The notes below the pieces were generated by a model. That model was not told the DNA's origin. It searched no databases and saw nothing but the letters and a program-made list of their open reading frames with translations. 64,000 nt of DNA from Bog-473 sp963706555 (GTDB taxonomy: Bacteria > Actinomycetota > Acidimicrobiia > Acidimicrobiales > RAAP-2), in assembly GCA_963706555.1 (NCBI GenBank), contig OY970164.1, positions 806,001 to 870,000 on the forward strand, given 5' to 3'. A program made the translations under genes and the position numbers. Below are positions 51,281-61,387 of this stretch, piece by piece. Every line of letters starts with the position of its first letter. Positions within the stretch are counted from its first letter, which is position 1.

Positions 51281-52654
51281 GTGAGAACAGGGAAGGACTA
51301 CCTGGCGTCGCTCAACGACGGCCGGCAGGTCTACATGCACGGCAGGCGGATCGACGACGTCACTTCTGAGCCCGGGCTGCGGGAACCGGCACGTGAGATC
51401 GCCCGCGGGTACGACCGCTATTTCAATCCGGACGCCGGCGCGTACCACCCCATGTTCGAGGTGCCTCGGTCGTCCGACGACCTCCGCGCCCGCATCAAGA
51501 TGGTCTTCGAGGCCGACTTCACTGCCTTCAACTCGGCTGCGTGTCTCGCCCTTTTGGGTGTCCGTGACGCGCTCGGGGTCGCCGATCCCGCGTACGCGGA
51601 GCGCATCGACCGTTTCGTCACGCGCTGCCGGACGCAGGACCTGCGGGTCGCCGAAGTGATCAGTGACGCCAAGGGTGATCGCTCACTGGCGCCGTCCCGC
51701 CAGGCGGATCCCGACGCCTATCTGCACGTCGTCGAACGTCGCCACGACGGGGTGGTCGTGAACGGGGCGAAACTCCACATTACGGCGGCCCCCTTCGTCC
51801 ACGAGCTCGTCGTCATGCCGACGAAACGAATGAAACCGGGCGACGAGGACTACACCGTCGCCTTCTCCATTCCGGTCAACACGCCCGGGGTGTCGATGGT
51901 TGCCGTGTCGCACGCACCAGTGGGGGCGGACGTCCGCCACTTCCCGGTCAGCGGCAAGTACGCCATACCGCAGGCGCTCGTCGTCTTCGACCACGTCTTC
52001 GTGCCCCATGAGGCCATCTTCCTCAACGGCGAGGTCGAACTCTCGGCGACGATCGCACACTCCTTGGGATTGTGGGAGCGACTCTCCGGTCTGGCCCAGA
52101 TGGCCGAACACGCCGACATGCTGACGGGGTTGGCCCATCTGATCAGTCAGGCCAACGGGGTACCCCGCGCCCCTCACATCGCCGACATGATCGCTGAGAT
52201 GGCCATTTACGCCACCATCACGCGCGCCAACCTCGAAGCCAGCTTGACGCACGCCGACGCAACCGAGAGCGGGATGGTGAAGCCGAACGAGCTCTACATC
52301 AACGCCGGCAAGTATTACGCGGCCGCCGAGTACCTCCTCATGGTGCGGCACCTGCACGACATTGCCGGCGCCAGCGTCGTCACGAGCCCGTCCATGGCCG
52401 ATCTCGACAACCCCGAAATCGGCCCGTTCGTGGAGAAGTACATGCAGGGGGCTGAGGGTGTGGACTCCCGCTATCGGATGTCCCTCTTCCACGCCATCCG
52501 CGATCTCACAGCCGACGTGCTGGCGGGATGGCACCTCGGGTCCAACATCTCCGCCGGCGGAGGGTTGATGGCGCAACGTCTGGTCACGCGCAATCAGTAC
52601 GACATGGCCGCGGCGGATCGGCTGGGCCTGATCGCTGCGGGCCTGGCGCCGTAA
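51281..52654 (+). CDS. HpaB / 4-hydroxybutyryl-CoA dehydratase superfamily flavoprotein
   Basis: 457 aa from GTG at 51281, chosen for the GGAAGG about 7 nt upstream. RTGKDYLASLNDGRQVYMHG, GAKLHITAAPFVHELVVMPT and ISAGGGLMAQRLVTRNQYDM fit the 4-hydroxyphenylacetate 3-hydroxylase superfamily, an acyl-CoA-dehydrogenase-like fold. Only two Cys are present, so the [4Fe-4S] cluster of 4-hydroxybutyryl-CoA dehydratase (three Cys plus His) cannot form; a flavin-dependent monooxygenase is more likely. First gene of a three-gene operon with a ligase and a dehydrogenase. Confidence 0.8.
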   Translation: MRTGKDYLASLNDGRQVYMHGRRIDDVTSEPGLREPAREIARGYDRYFNPDAGAYHPMFEVPRSSDDLRARIKMVFEADFTAFNSAACLALLGVRDALGVADPAYAERIDRFVTRCRTQDLRVAEVISDAKGDRSLAPSRQADPDAYLHVVERRHDGVVVNGAKLHITAAPFVHELVVMPTKRMKPGDEDYTVAFSIPVNTPGVSMVAVSHAPVGADVRHFPVSGKYAIPQALVVFDHVFVPHEAIFLNGEVELSATIAHSLGLWERLSGLAQMAEHADMLTGLAHLISQANGVPRAPHIADMIAEMAIYATITRANLEASLTHADATESGMVKPNELYINAGKYYAAAEYLLMVRHLHDIAGASVVTSPSMADLDNPEIGPFVEKYMQGAEGVDSRYRMSLFHAIRDLTADVLAGWHLGSNISAGGGLMAQRLVTRNQYDMAAADRLGLIAAGLAP

Positions 52655-52659
52655 CCGCC

Positions 52660-54255
52660 ATGCCTGCACACACCGGGTACGACCTCGTGGGAGGGAAGGT
52701 GCCGAAGTTCGCGCCCATCCGGATCGGGGAATGGCTCCAGCTGAGTGCAGCGCTGCGTCCCCGCGAGCGTTGCTTCGTCGACGAAGGCTTCGAACGGACA
52801 TTGACCTTCGCCGAAGTGAACGCCAGAGTCAATCGCCTGGCCAATGCACTCCTCGACATCGGTGTGCGGCCCGGTGACCGGCTGGCTGTCCTCGCCGTCG
52901 ACTCCCACTGCTTCATGGAGACGTTGCTGGCGTCCATGAAGCTGGGCACGACGTACGTCCCACTCAACTACCGCTTGGCGCCGAGCGAGATCGTCACCTT
53001 AATGAAGGAGTCGGGGGCGAAATGGCTCTTCGTGAGCCGGACCTACGCGGGCCTGGCGTCAGAGCTCGTCGAGAAGGTGCCGGAGCTCGAACGGGTGGTG
53101 GTCTTCGAACAGATCCAAAGTACACACGAGGACTTCGAGACCCTCTTGGCCGGGAGCCACGACGGTGAGCCCGAGTGTGACGTGGGCGACGAGGACATCC
53201 TCGGCTTGGCCTTCACCAGCGGCACCACCGGCCGGCCCAAGGGCGTCCTGCAGTCGCACCGCATGATGAAGATGATGGTGACCAACGGCATGGTCCATTT
53301 GCAGTCGACCGAAGGCGAGTTCAGGTATTCGGCCGCACCCATGTTCCATATCGGTGGCATGGCCATGGCCATGCACGGCATCGCCTTGGGCTTCCCGAAC
53401 CTCTTCATGCCGCAATTCGATCCGGCGGCGGTCGTCCGGTGGCTTCAGAGCGGGGAGATCACGAGCGTGTTCCTCGTGCCGACGATGATCAACCGGATCC
53501 TCGACGTCCCCGGTGTCGGTGGGCATGACTACTCAACCCTGAAGTCCATCGTCTACGGCGGCGGCCCGATCACCCCGATGCTGCTGCGGAGGGCGCTCGA
53601 CGTCTTCAACTGCGACTTCATCCAGACGTTTGCCGCCGGCACCGAAGCCGGAGGGCAGACCGTCTTGACGGCGGAAGATCATCGTCGTGCGCTGTCGAGC
53701 GACCCTCACCTTTTGGCGTCGATCGGACGACCGGCCTTCGGCGTCGTGCTCCGCCTCGTCGACGACGCGTTGCGCGAGGTCATTCCCGGCCAGGTGGGGG
53801 AAATCGCCACCCGGAGCGATACCGTCATGAGCGGCTACCTCGGCCAACCGATCGAGAGTGAGGCCGCCCTCCGGGGTGGATGGTTCCGCGCCGGCGACAT
53901 GGCATGGGCCGACGACGAGGGCTATCTCTACCTGGCCGGCCGGAAGAACGACATGATCATCCGCGGGGGCGAGAACGTGTACCCGATCGAGATCGAGACC
54001 GTCCTGGCCGACTATCCGGGGGTGGGCGATGTCGCCGTCATCGGGCTGCACGACGAAGAATGGGGCGAATCGATCTGCGCCGTGGTCGTGATGGCAGCCG
54101 GGCACGGGGAGCCCGACCCCGAAGAGCTTCGCGCGCACTGCCGTCGTCGGCTGGCCGCGTACAAGGTCCCCACGAGGTTCGAGTTCCGAACGGATCTGCC
54201 GGTGAACGTAAGTGGCAAAGTCCTCAAGACCGAACTCCGGCGAATCATTGCCTAG
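52660..54255 (+). CDS. Acyl-CoA synthetase (class I adenylate-forming)
   Basis: 531 aa from ATG at 52660, 5 bp after the previous stop. The P-loop is LAFTSGTTGRPKGVLQSHR. The adenylate motifs FAAGTEAGGQT and WFRAGDMAWADDEGYLYLAG follow, with the hinge GRKNDMIIRGGENVYPIEIE and the C-terminal Lys in NVSGKVLKTELR. It activates a carboxylic acid as its CoA thioester; with its neighbours, this suggests breakdown of an aromatic or fatty acid. Confidence 0.92.
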   Translation: MPAHTGYDLVGGKVPKFAPIRIGEWLQLSAALRPRERCFVDEGFERTLTFAEVNARVNRLANALLDIGVRPGDRLAVLAVDSHCFMETLLASMKLGTTYVPLNYRLAPSEIVTLMKESGAKWLFVSRTYAGLASELVEKVPELERVVVFEQIQSTHEDFETLLAGSHDGEPECDVGDEDILGLAFTSGTTGRPKGVLQSHRMMKMMVTNGMVHLQSTEGEFRYSAAPMFHIGGMAMAMHGIALGFPNLFMPQFDPAAVVRWLQSGEITSVFLVPTMINRILDVPGVGGHDYSTLKSIVYGGGPITPMLLRRALDVFNCDFIQTFAAGTEAGGQTVLTAEDHRRALSSDPHLLASIGRPAFGVVLRLVDDALREVIPGQVGEIATRSDTVMSGYLGQPIESEAALRGGWFRAGDMAWADDEGYLYLAGRKNDMIIRGGENVYPIEIETVLADYPGVGDVAVIGLHDEEWGESICAVVVMAAGHGEPDPEELRAHCRRRLAAYKVPTRFEFRTDLPVNVSGKVLKTELRRIIA

Positions 54256-55468
54256 GGCCGGGGCCGCCGCCGGCGCCGTTGCCGTTGCGGACGAGGCCTT
54301 CCGGGCCGAGGTGCGCCAGTGGTTGGCCAGTGTCGATCTTCGACCCGAAGCCCTCCCGATGCGCCCCAGTGGGTCGGGCGGTGTCGGCGACAACGACGAG
54401 ACGGAGTTCGTGGCTCGGGCCCGGGCGTGGCAGAACGTGTTGCACGACGCGGGCTGGGCCGGCGTCAGCTGGCCCGCCGCCTACGGGGGGCGAGGGGCAA
54501 CTCCTCTGCAGGAGCTGATCCTGCGCGAGGAGTTGGAGCGCGTCGGTGCGACGTCGAGCCCCATTTTCCACGTGGGGACAGCGGTGGTGGGCCCGACGAT
54601 GATCGCGCACGGGACTGAGGCGCAACGCCGGGAATTCCTCCCGAAGATCCTGACGGGGCAAGAGATCTGGTGCCTGCTGCTCAGCGAGCCCGATGCCGGA
54701 TCCGACCTGGCCTCAGTGCGGACACGGGCGGAGTGGATCGAGGCGGAATGGGCGCTGACGGGCCAGAAGACGTGGACGTCCGGCGCGCAGTTCTGCCGCT
54801 GGGGGCTGGCTCTTGTCCGCACCGATCCCACGCTCACCCGCCACAAGGGGTTGTCGTGCGTCGTCGTCGATATGCAAGCTCGCGGAGTCGACGTCCGCCC
54901 TCTTCGACAGATGACCGGTGTGGCGGAGTTCAACGAGGTCTTCCTCTCCGGCGTCCGCGTCGCCCCGCACCGTGTCGTCGGGGAGGTCGACCAGGGATGG
55001 CGGATCCTCATGACGACCTTGTCGAACGAGCGAACACTCATGGGGATCGGTTCGTCGTGGTTCCCCGAGAGTGAGCTCCGCGCCATGCTGCGGCGATTCG
55101 GGAGAGGAGACGACGCGGTGCCGCGCGGACGCATGGCCGCTGTTCTCTCCCAACTCGAGATCGAGCGTTTCTTCGATCTCGAGGCGCAGACCGTGCTGAG
55201 TCGAGGGGGGAACCCTTCCGCGACGAGTTCCCTGAAGAAGCTCCTCCTGGCCGATTTCGTCCGCGAGGCCAGCGATCTTGGGCTCCAGGCGGAAGGGCCG
55301 TTCGGGATGTTGTCCAGCGAGGGGGCGCCCGATGGAGGGACATGGCAGTCCCGCTTTCTGGACGCTCCCCACCTGCGTATCGCCGGCGGCACCGACGAGA
55401 TCCAACGCAACATCGTGGGCGAACGGATTCTCGGACTCCCGCCCGAGCCCACGGGGAACAGCGAATGA
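54212..55468 (+). CDS. Acyl-CoA dehydrogenase
   Basis: 418 aa from GTG, overlapping the ligase by 44 bp. FAD-site motifs are CLLLSEPDAGSDLAS and GQKTWTSGAQFCRWGLAL; the C-terminus is GGTDEIQRNIVGERILGLP. Usual ACAD length. It oxidises an acyl-CoA to the enoyl-CoA in the same pathway as the two upstream genes. Confidence 0.92.
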   Translation: MAKSSRPNSGESLPRAGAAAGAVAVADEAFRAEVRQWLASVDLRPEALPMRPSGSGGVGDNDETEFVARARAWQNVLHDAGWAGVSWPAAYGGRGATPLQELILREELERVGATSSPIFHVGTAVVGPTMIAHGTEAQRREFLPKILTGQEIWCLLLSEPDAGSDLASVRTRAEWIEAEWALTGQKTWTSGAQFCRWGLALVRTDPTLTRHKGLSCVVVDMQARGVDVRPLRQMTGVAEFNEVFLSGVRVAPHRVVGEVDQGWRILMTTLSNERTLMGIGSSWFPESELRAMLRRFGRGDDAVPRGRMAAVLSQLEIERFFDLEAQTVLSRGGNPSATSSLKKLLLADFVREASDLGLQAEGPFGMLSSEGAPDGGTWQSRFLDAPHLRIAGGTDEIQRNIVGERILGLPPEPTGNSE

Positions 55469-55644
55469 ATGGCACCACTTCGGGCGACGACGGCAAAGGG
55501 GTTGCCAACACGAAGCCGATGAAGCTGAATGCGTTGAGGGCGTTTCGGTAGCTGCTGCCGAGCTCGTTGCCTACGGTTTCGAGCAGGGCAGGAGCTTGGC
55601 GATCACCAACGCAAGCCGTCGGCTCGGCAACCGCGGCATCAGTC

Positions 55645-56292
55645 TCAGACGCGCTCCTCGCGCATCGTGCGGATACGGTGCCAGATCAGCAGGGCCACGG
55701 CCACGACGACGAGGACGGCGACGGCGTACGTGACGTAGCTGAACTTCTTCTGCACGCTGTCGTAGGTACTCCCGAGCGAGTAACCGAGTAGCGACAGGGC
55801 GGTGCACCAGATTGTGCAGCCGATCACGGTGAACAACAGAAACTTTGCGAAGGCCATCTCGGCGAGGCCGGCGGCGAACGACACGAACGAACGCAGTAGG
55901 GGGATGAACCGGCCGAACAAGACTAGGGGGTCGCCGTGGCGGTCGAACCAAGCCTCAGCCCGATCGAGGTCCTTGTGGGTGAGCAGCAGGTACTTGCCCC
56001 ACTTGTCGACGGCCACTCGGCCACCTTTCAGGCCGATGAGGTAGCCGACCATCGACCCCAGTACCTCGCCGAGCACCGCCAACAGAATGACGAGCAGGAG
56101 CGACAGGTGGAAGAATTCGGACGAGGGCTGCCCGTTACTCATCAACTTGTGCACATCGCCGCTGGCCAGGGCGCCACCGCCGATGATCGCAACCTCCGAC
56201 CCGGCCGGGATCCCCATCGACGAGATGAAGCTGAGAATGAAGACGGCGAAGTAGCTGTAGTGCAGCAGGAAGTTGTTCAGGGTCGAGGACAT
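55645..56292 (-). CDS. DedA-family membrane protein
   Basis: 215 aa from ATG at 56292, with four to five TM segments. Typical motifs are SSMGIPAGSEVAIIGGGALA, LGEVLGSMVGYLIGLKGGR and FGRFIPLLRSFVSFAAGLAE. DedA proteins are lipid (undecaprenyl phosphate or phospholipid) translocases. It lies between the acyl-CoA operon and the T4SS genes. Confidence 0.92.
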   Translation of the reverse strand: MSSTLNNFLLHYSYFAVFILSFISSMGIPAGSEVAIIGGGALASGDVHKLMSNGQPSSEFFHLSLLLVILLAVLGEVLGSMVGYLIGLKGGRVAVDKWGKYLLLTHKDLDRAEAWFDRHGDPLVLFGRFIPLLRSFVSFAAGLAEMAFAKFLLFTVIGCTIWCTALSLLGYSLGSTYDSVQKKFSYVTYAVAVLVVVAVALLIWHRIRTMREERV

Positions 56293-56493
56293 GCATTCCA
56301 ATCGTCAGGCGCCGCATATTGTCGCGTGTCCTACTCCCCCGGCGAATCCACCTCAAGGATGACTCGGCGAATCCCTTCACCGATCGGCGAGGGCCGGCAA
56401 CCCGCTTGGTGGGCGGCCGCCACGTCCCTTTCTACAACCACATGGTTGAATAGGATGCTGACCTCCATATTCGCGACGACCACGGACCACCCG

Positions 56494-57862
56494 TCACCGT
56501 CCCGCGAGGCCTCGGGCCAGCGGCAGGGTGCACGTGTAGGCACTGGCTTGGTCCCCGTAGAGGCGGCGAATGACCAGGCGGGCCTGGCTCGCCGCGTGCT
56601 GGACGACGTCGCAGGCGGCAACGAGTTCAGCATCGGAGGCGGCCGAGATGGTGATGAAGCCCGAATAGCGGAACGATGCGTGCCCGTCGGCCAGTTCGCT
56701 TTCGCGACGGGCCAGTACCTCGGACTCGCGGGAATGACGGGCCGTCGACATGAAACCGCTCCGCCGGCGCAGCTCCGCGTCGGCCAGATCGGCGGTGCGC
56801 GAGGCCTCGACCTTGCGGACGGCCTTCTCGGGCCCGAGAGGTTCCATGACCACCGACAAGGTCGCGCGTGCCGAGCCGAGCAACAACGGCGCCAGGAAGT
56901 CGCTCCGCACCTCGGTGCGCGGCCACTCCGCCACCCAGAACGTGATGTGCGACAACCCATCGATGCGAACCTGGGCCCATCCCTCCTCCATGGCCATCGG
57001 CCATGGATCACTCGAGACCTCAGGGTCGTCTGTCATCTCGGGGAACGGCTCATAGGTGCGCAGCAGTCGTGCAATCAGATCCTCCACGCCGAGCACCCCT
57101 TCGACCACGACGTCGGCATCCGCCAGCAGCCGGGCCAGTGACGCCAACTCACGCTGCAGGACGGCAGCCCCGGTCTCCACCGACTTCGTCAGCCGCACCT
57201 GCACGGCGAGGACGATGTCGTGGGTGCAGGCATCGGCGTCGATGTCGGTGAGCAGCGCCTCGTACGAAGCCACCGCGGCCGAGCCCGGATCAGCCCGCAG
57301 GTTCGTGGACAGGTAATTGCGGACCCCGAAGCCCTGATCGGGGAAGGAAGACGCCACCCACTGCACGCGGCGAATCTGTGACCCCTCCCAGGCCAGCGTG
57401 GCCAGCACCGACGACCAGCCGGCAACCCTGCGGTCCTGCTCGTCGGGACCGAGCAGCGCGAAACCCTGCCCACGCAGTGAAAGGGCCGCGGTGAGTGTGC
57501 CGACCGCGTTGGTCGTGCACGACGCCCATGGCGTGCGTCCCGATACTGAGCAGACGCAGTCCGCCCAGTGCGTCCATGCTCCTTCTGCCTCGGGGACCTG
57601 TTCGCCTGGTGCCCCACCGCACGACCACAGGAATCCACTGGTCGCCGGTTCGCCCGCTGACGGGCCAGGTCGCCAAGGCGCCGCACGCCACCAGAATGAC
57701 GACGCCCACCGCAACGCCGGCCGGGTTCGGTTCCGCCCGCAGGATGAGCACACCGATGACCAGGCCGACGGCCACGGTGAGAATCTGCCCGGCCCGCCAT
57801 CCGGCCAGCGCACCGCCACGTTCACGTGGACCGAAGCGGTACCGCGACCCTTCACCGCTCAC
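56494..57862 (-). pseudogene. SCO6880-like T4SS protein with one frameshift
   Basis: GTG at 57862 overlaps the upstream stop (GTGA). The first frame encodes YRFGPRERGGALAGWRAGQ, two TM segments and HAMGVVHD. Near 57520 the coding frame changes and continues NAVGTLTAALSLRGQGFALL, GPDEQDRRVAGWSSVLATLA, RRVQWVASSFPD and on to 56494. This is the architecture of the SCO6880 family that sits beside virB4 in actinobacterial conjugation loci. The second frame alone is open from 57855 to 56494. The shift may be technical. Confidence 0.75.
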
Positions 57863-59391
57863 GAGGACCCCGCGTCGTCGGCACGCGGCCTCTCGCGCAA
57901 CGGATCCAATCCCCACACCTTCGGTCCGTACTTGTCCTCGCCCATGGCCCAACGCCTGTCGTAAGGACCCGGTCTCCCCATGAGCTTGGTCCCGGGTGGC
58001 AATCCGTCCTCGACGGTTCTCCCGTCATCGGCGTCGCTCCCCCCGGACGCGGCGGCTGCACCTGCTGCCCGTTGGGCGGCCCGCGTCTCGGCCGGCGAGG
58101 GGAGCAGTGGTATCGGTCCCTTCGGTTTCGGCGGAGCATTCCTACGTTCCATGAACGCTTCCCTCGACCCCGGCGTGCCCTTCGCCATGGGGACGAGTCC
58201 GCCATAGGGCAGCGCCTCATCACCGCCGGTGCCCCCCTCGTCGGTTCCCGCATCCTTCACTCCGCCCACACCTGAACCTCCCGTCTGTTCGCCTTCACCC
58301 GTTCCGGGTTGACCGGCCTGCGCCATCAACTTGGCGGCGCCACTGGCTTGCTGTCCGCGCTTCAAGGCGTAACTCCCCGCCTTCATCGGCAGTTGGGTGA
58401 GGCCGGCCGCCGCACGTTGTCGCACGCCGTCGAGATGACCGACTGCGCCCGCTTCGACGAGCGGGATGAGCCGGAGAATGGAGAAGGGGACGAATGTGGC
58501 GAGCACCAGCAGGGCGCCCCCCGCCAACACTGCGGCAAAGCCCGAACCGGCGTCGCCGGTACCGGCCGTGCCCGATCCCACCGCGCTCGCGGCCAGGCTC
58601 AGGGTGGCCACGATCACGAATTTCGAGAGGATGAGTGCGGTCAACGTCTCCACCAGACGGCGACACCAGTGCGCCACCGTGGGCCAGACCAACGTGGCCA
58701 TGGCCAAGGGGAGGAAGAGCACGGCGACGTAGACCGCAGCGGCACGCACCAGGAGCTCCAGCCAGAGCACGAATGCGGCGGCCGCCACCAGGAGACCGAC
58801 GAGGAGGAGCACGAAGGTGGCCATGCCCGGGTCAGCCACGGCGACGAGAAGCCCCTTCGACATCCCGGCCAGCAAGGCGTGCACGTCGGAGCCCGAGCCT
58901 CCGGCTACCTCGGTACAGAGGGCGTCGGTCGCCGAAAGACAGAGGATCACGATCTGCACGGCCACCACGCCGAGGAGCAAGGCCAGTGGGAGCTGCACGA
59001 AGAACGCGCGGATGAGCTGACCGGCGTTCTGCCGGTAGACCGCTTGCAGCGTCGATACCAGGAGCAGGGGCAACACCACGACACCGGCCAGGGCGGTCAT
59101 GACCTCGTAGTGCTCGAGGAACCAGTCTGCACCGAGATTGATCGACGTCGTGCTCACGAGCACGTTGCCAATCTGCGAGAGCAGCCATTCGGCCCCACTC
59201 GCCACCCACTGGCTGAGGCCGTTGAACACGGCGTCGATACCCGCCGTGGCTACCGATCCACCGATGCTTCCTACCGCGCTCGCGGCGTAACAGAGGGGGT
59301 CGACGGCCTGGAGCCCGGTGCAGCCGCTGGCGTGCACCGCGGTCGCAGCCATGGGGGTCGACGGGGCCATGACAATGAGATGGACGAACAT
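57859..59391 (-). CDS. VirB6/TrbL-like (SCO6881-type) T4SS membrane protein
   Basis: About 510 aa from ATG at 59391 (GGGAG about 10 nt upstream). A signal-like N-terminus, then seven or more TM segments (for example YEVMTALAGVVVLPLLLVST, QLPLALLLGVVAVQIVILCL, VLAGGALLVLATFVPFSILR) and a 140-residue Gly/Pro-rich cytoplasmic tail. This matches the polytopic inner-membrane pore component of actinobacterial conjugation systems. It lies 19 bp after the pilin-like gene. Confidence 0.82.
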   Translation of the reverse strand: MFVHLIVMAPSTPMAATAVHASGCTGLQAVDPLCYAASAVGSIGGSVATAGIDAVFNGLSQWVASGAEWLLSQIGNVLVSTTSINLGADWFLEHYEVMTALAGVVVLPLLLVSTLQAVYRQNAGQLIRAFFVQLPLALLLGVVAVQIVILCLSATDALCTEVAGGSGSDVHALLAGMSKGLLVAVADPGMATFVLLLVGLLVAAAAFVLWLELLVRAAAVYVAVLFLPLAMATLVWPTVAHWCRRLVETLTALILSKFVIVATLSLAASAVGSGTAGTGDAGSGFAAVLAGGALLVLATFVPFSILRLIPLVEAGAVGHLDGVRQRAAAGLTQLPMKAGSYALKRGQQASGAAKLMAQAGQPGTGEGEQTGGSGVGGVKDAGTDEGGTGGDEALPYGGLVPMAKGTPGSREAFMERRNAPPKPKGPIPLLPSPAETRAAQRAAGAAAASGGSDADDGRTVEDGLPPGTKLMGRPGPYDRRWAMGEDKYGPKVWGLDPLRERPRADDAGSS

Positions 59392-59410
59392 GGTCGGTCG
59401 CTCCCTTTGC

Positions 59411-59716
59411 TCAGTGGAGGGTGTTGCCCTGGCCCCAGAAGAAGTTGACGATCTGAGGAGCCGCACCGATCAGAAGGGCCGCCAACCCCGAGACGAGAAC
59501 CGCCCGACGACCGACCATCGACTGCTGGAAATTCTGTGAGTGCACACCCAGGGCCCAGGCGGCAGCGCCGATGACAAGCCCGACGAGGGCTGCAATGAGC
59601 GCCCAGGCCCCCAAGCCGTTGACGAGTGCTTGCAGCGTGCCCCCGCCGGGGAGCGAGTCCAAAGATGGGTTCAGCGTCACTCCGCTCGAGGCGCCGGCTA
59701 GATACGCCAGGATCAT
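59411..59716 (-). CDS. Small two-TM T4SS protein, VirB2/pilin-like (SCO6882 type)
   Basis: 101 aa. TM segments are GLGAWALIAALVGLVIGAAA and RRAVLVSGLAALLIGAAPQI, separated by a short polar loop (GVHSQNFQQSMVG). Its place before the TrbL-like gene matches the small pilin-like protein of these loci. Confidence 0.75.
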   Translation of the reverse strand: MILAYLAGASSGVTLNPSLDSLPGGGTLQALVNGLGAWALIAALVGLVIGAAAWALGVHSQNFQQSMVGRRAVLVSGLAALLIGAAPQIVNFFWGQGNTLH

Positions 59717-59877
59717 CGGTCACCCTCCATCAAGGCTCTTCGTCTTCCGGCATCTCCGGCTGACCGTCACCGCATATTGAACGGTTTCTCTGCCTTTCAG
59801 TGTTTTTCACAATCCTGAAGGCGCGACTCGCGGCCTTGTGTTCCCACACCCCTCCCGGGGCTGTCATATTGGGGGCC

Positions 59878-60273
59878 GTGATCGGTGGCGAGGAGTTGAT
59901 TGCACTGAGCACGGCCAGCGCCATCTATGTCGTGGTCGGCACCGTGATCCTCTTCATCGTCGCCATTGCGGTCGCAACGTCGTTGGGCCGGCGCTGGGGG
60001 CGCAGGGGCATCTCGCAACGGTTGACCTCACTCGGATCGAGATTGGGACTCGACCCGCCCGAGGACGAGTCCAACATCGAGACGGCCTTGGCCTATCTCG
60101 AGCAGGTGACGGGTGGGGCGGCGCAGTCGGTGGCCGAGTCGAGCTCGGACGCCATCCGCCTCAGGCGCTCGCTCGACACGTTGACCCAGGGCGTCGTCCT
60201 CTGCGACGAAAACGGAAACGTGATCTACCGCAACGGACGCGCGAACGCGCTCGATGGTGAGCCGGCACGGTGA
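59878..60273 (+). CDS. N-terminal part of a sensor histidine kinase (frame-split)
   Basis: GTG at 59878 is the likely start; the frame is open from 59800. One TM (STASAIYVVVGTVILFIVAI) is followed by a PAS-like segment ending SLDTLTQGVVLCDENGNVIY, RNGRANAL. The stop at 60273 comes in the middle of the PAS domain, and the domain continues in the next frame at 60254. One indel near 60250 is enough to join them. Confidence 0.75.
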   Translation: MIGGEELIALSTASAIYVVVGTVILFIVAIAVATSLGRRWGRRGISQRLTSLGSRLGLDPPEDESNIETALAYLEQVTGGAAQSVAESSSDAIRLRRSLDTLTQGVVLCDENGNVIYRNGRANALDGEPAR

Positions 60274-61387
60274 CGCGCTGGCGGCGCAGGCAGTGACCGA
60301 GCTCCTCGAGGGCGCGTGGCACGAAGGGACGGCGGAACGGACGCTCGATCTGTACGGACCGCCGCGCCGGACGTTGCAGGTGCGGGCCCGCCAGATCGAC
60401 GACGGACGCCGGCCGCTCGGAGTGATCGCGTTGATCGAGGACATCTCCGAGCGCCGCCGGCTCGAGGAGATCCGCCGCGACTTCGTCGCCAACGTGAGCC
60501 ACGAGTTGAAGACGCCGATCGGTGCACTCGGTCTGCTGGCCGAGACGCTGGTGGCCGAGCCCGACGCCGAGGTGGCCCAGCGCCTGGCCGGTCGCATCCA
60601 CAACGAGGCCTTCCGGGTCAGCCGCATCATCGACGACCTCCTCGACCTGTCGCGCATCGAGTCGGAGGAGGCACCGTCACGCGAGCCGGTCCTGGTCAAC
60701 CTCGTCATGGCCGACGCCATCGAACGGGTCCGCTCCACCGCCGATCAGCGCGGCATCGAGATCGTCCTGCACGAGCCCTCTCCGCCGATCGCCGTCGTCG
60801 GCGAACGCCGCCAACTCGTCTCCGCCATGCACGCCCTTCTCGAGAATGCCATCACCTACTCCTACGACGACTCCAAGGTGGTCGTGACCGGCACCGTGCG
60901 CCGGGGCGCCGCCACCACGGTCCAGGCCGCCCTGGTCCTGTCCGAACCGGTGGAGGCGGCCTTCACCCCCGAGACCTTGGGCGAGGAAGGAACGACCCGT
61001 TCCGATGCTCCGGGCGCAGACACGACGTTGGCCGCCGTCGCCTCGAGCACCACCGCCCCCATCCCCACCGAGGGGGAACAGGTCGTGGGCGGCATCGACA
61101 ACGTGGCCAGCCGGAACGACGTGCGCAGCGAGGAGCGCGAGTACGTGCGACTCTCCGTCCAGGACAGCGGCATCGGGATCCCGGCCCGCGATCTCGACCG
61201 GATTTTCGAGCGCTTCTACCGGGTCGACCACGGCCGCAGCCGCGACACCGGTGGCACCGGGCTGGGGCTCTCCATCGTGCGCCACGTGGCCAACAACCAT
61301 CAGGGCTGGGTCGACGTCGAATCACGCGAGGGCGAGGGTTCCACCTTCAGCCTCGTCCTTCCCCTCCACACGGATCGTCTCGTATGA
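60254..61387 (+). CDS. Histidine kinase, main part (HisKA and HATPase)
   Basis: 377 codons. The end of PAS (RHGDALAAQAVTELL) is followed by the HisKA box FVANVSHELKTPIGALGLLA with the phospho-His, the N box ALLENAITYSYDDSKVVVTG, and the G boxes DSGIGIPARDLDRIFERFYR and GGTGLGLSIVRHVANN. An Ala/Thr-rich insert of about 70 residues lies inside the ATPase domain (about 235-300). Resembles SenX3/PhoR-type kinases. It overlaps the regulator as ATGA. Confidence 0.9.
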   Translation: MVSRHGDALAAQAVTELLEGAWHEGTAERTLDLYGPPRRTLQVRARQIDDGRRPLGVIALIEDISERRRLEEIRRDFVANVSHELKTPIGALGLLAETLVAEPDAEVAQRLAGRIHNEAFRVSRIIDDLLDLSRIESEEAPSREPVLVNLVMADAIERVRSTADQRGIEIVLHEPSPPIAVVGERRQLVSAMHALLENAITYSYDDSKVVVTGTVRRGAATTVQAALVLSEPVEAAFTPETLGEEGTTRSDAPGADTTLAAVASSTTAPIPTEGEQVVGGIDNVASRNDVRSEEREYVRLSVQDSGIGIPARDLDRIFERFYRVDHGRSRDTGGTGLGLSIVRHVANNHQGWVDVESREGEGSTFSLVLPLHTDRLV

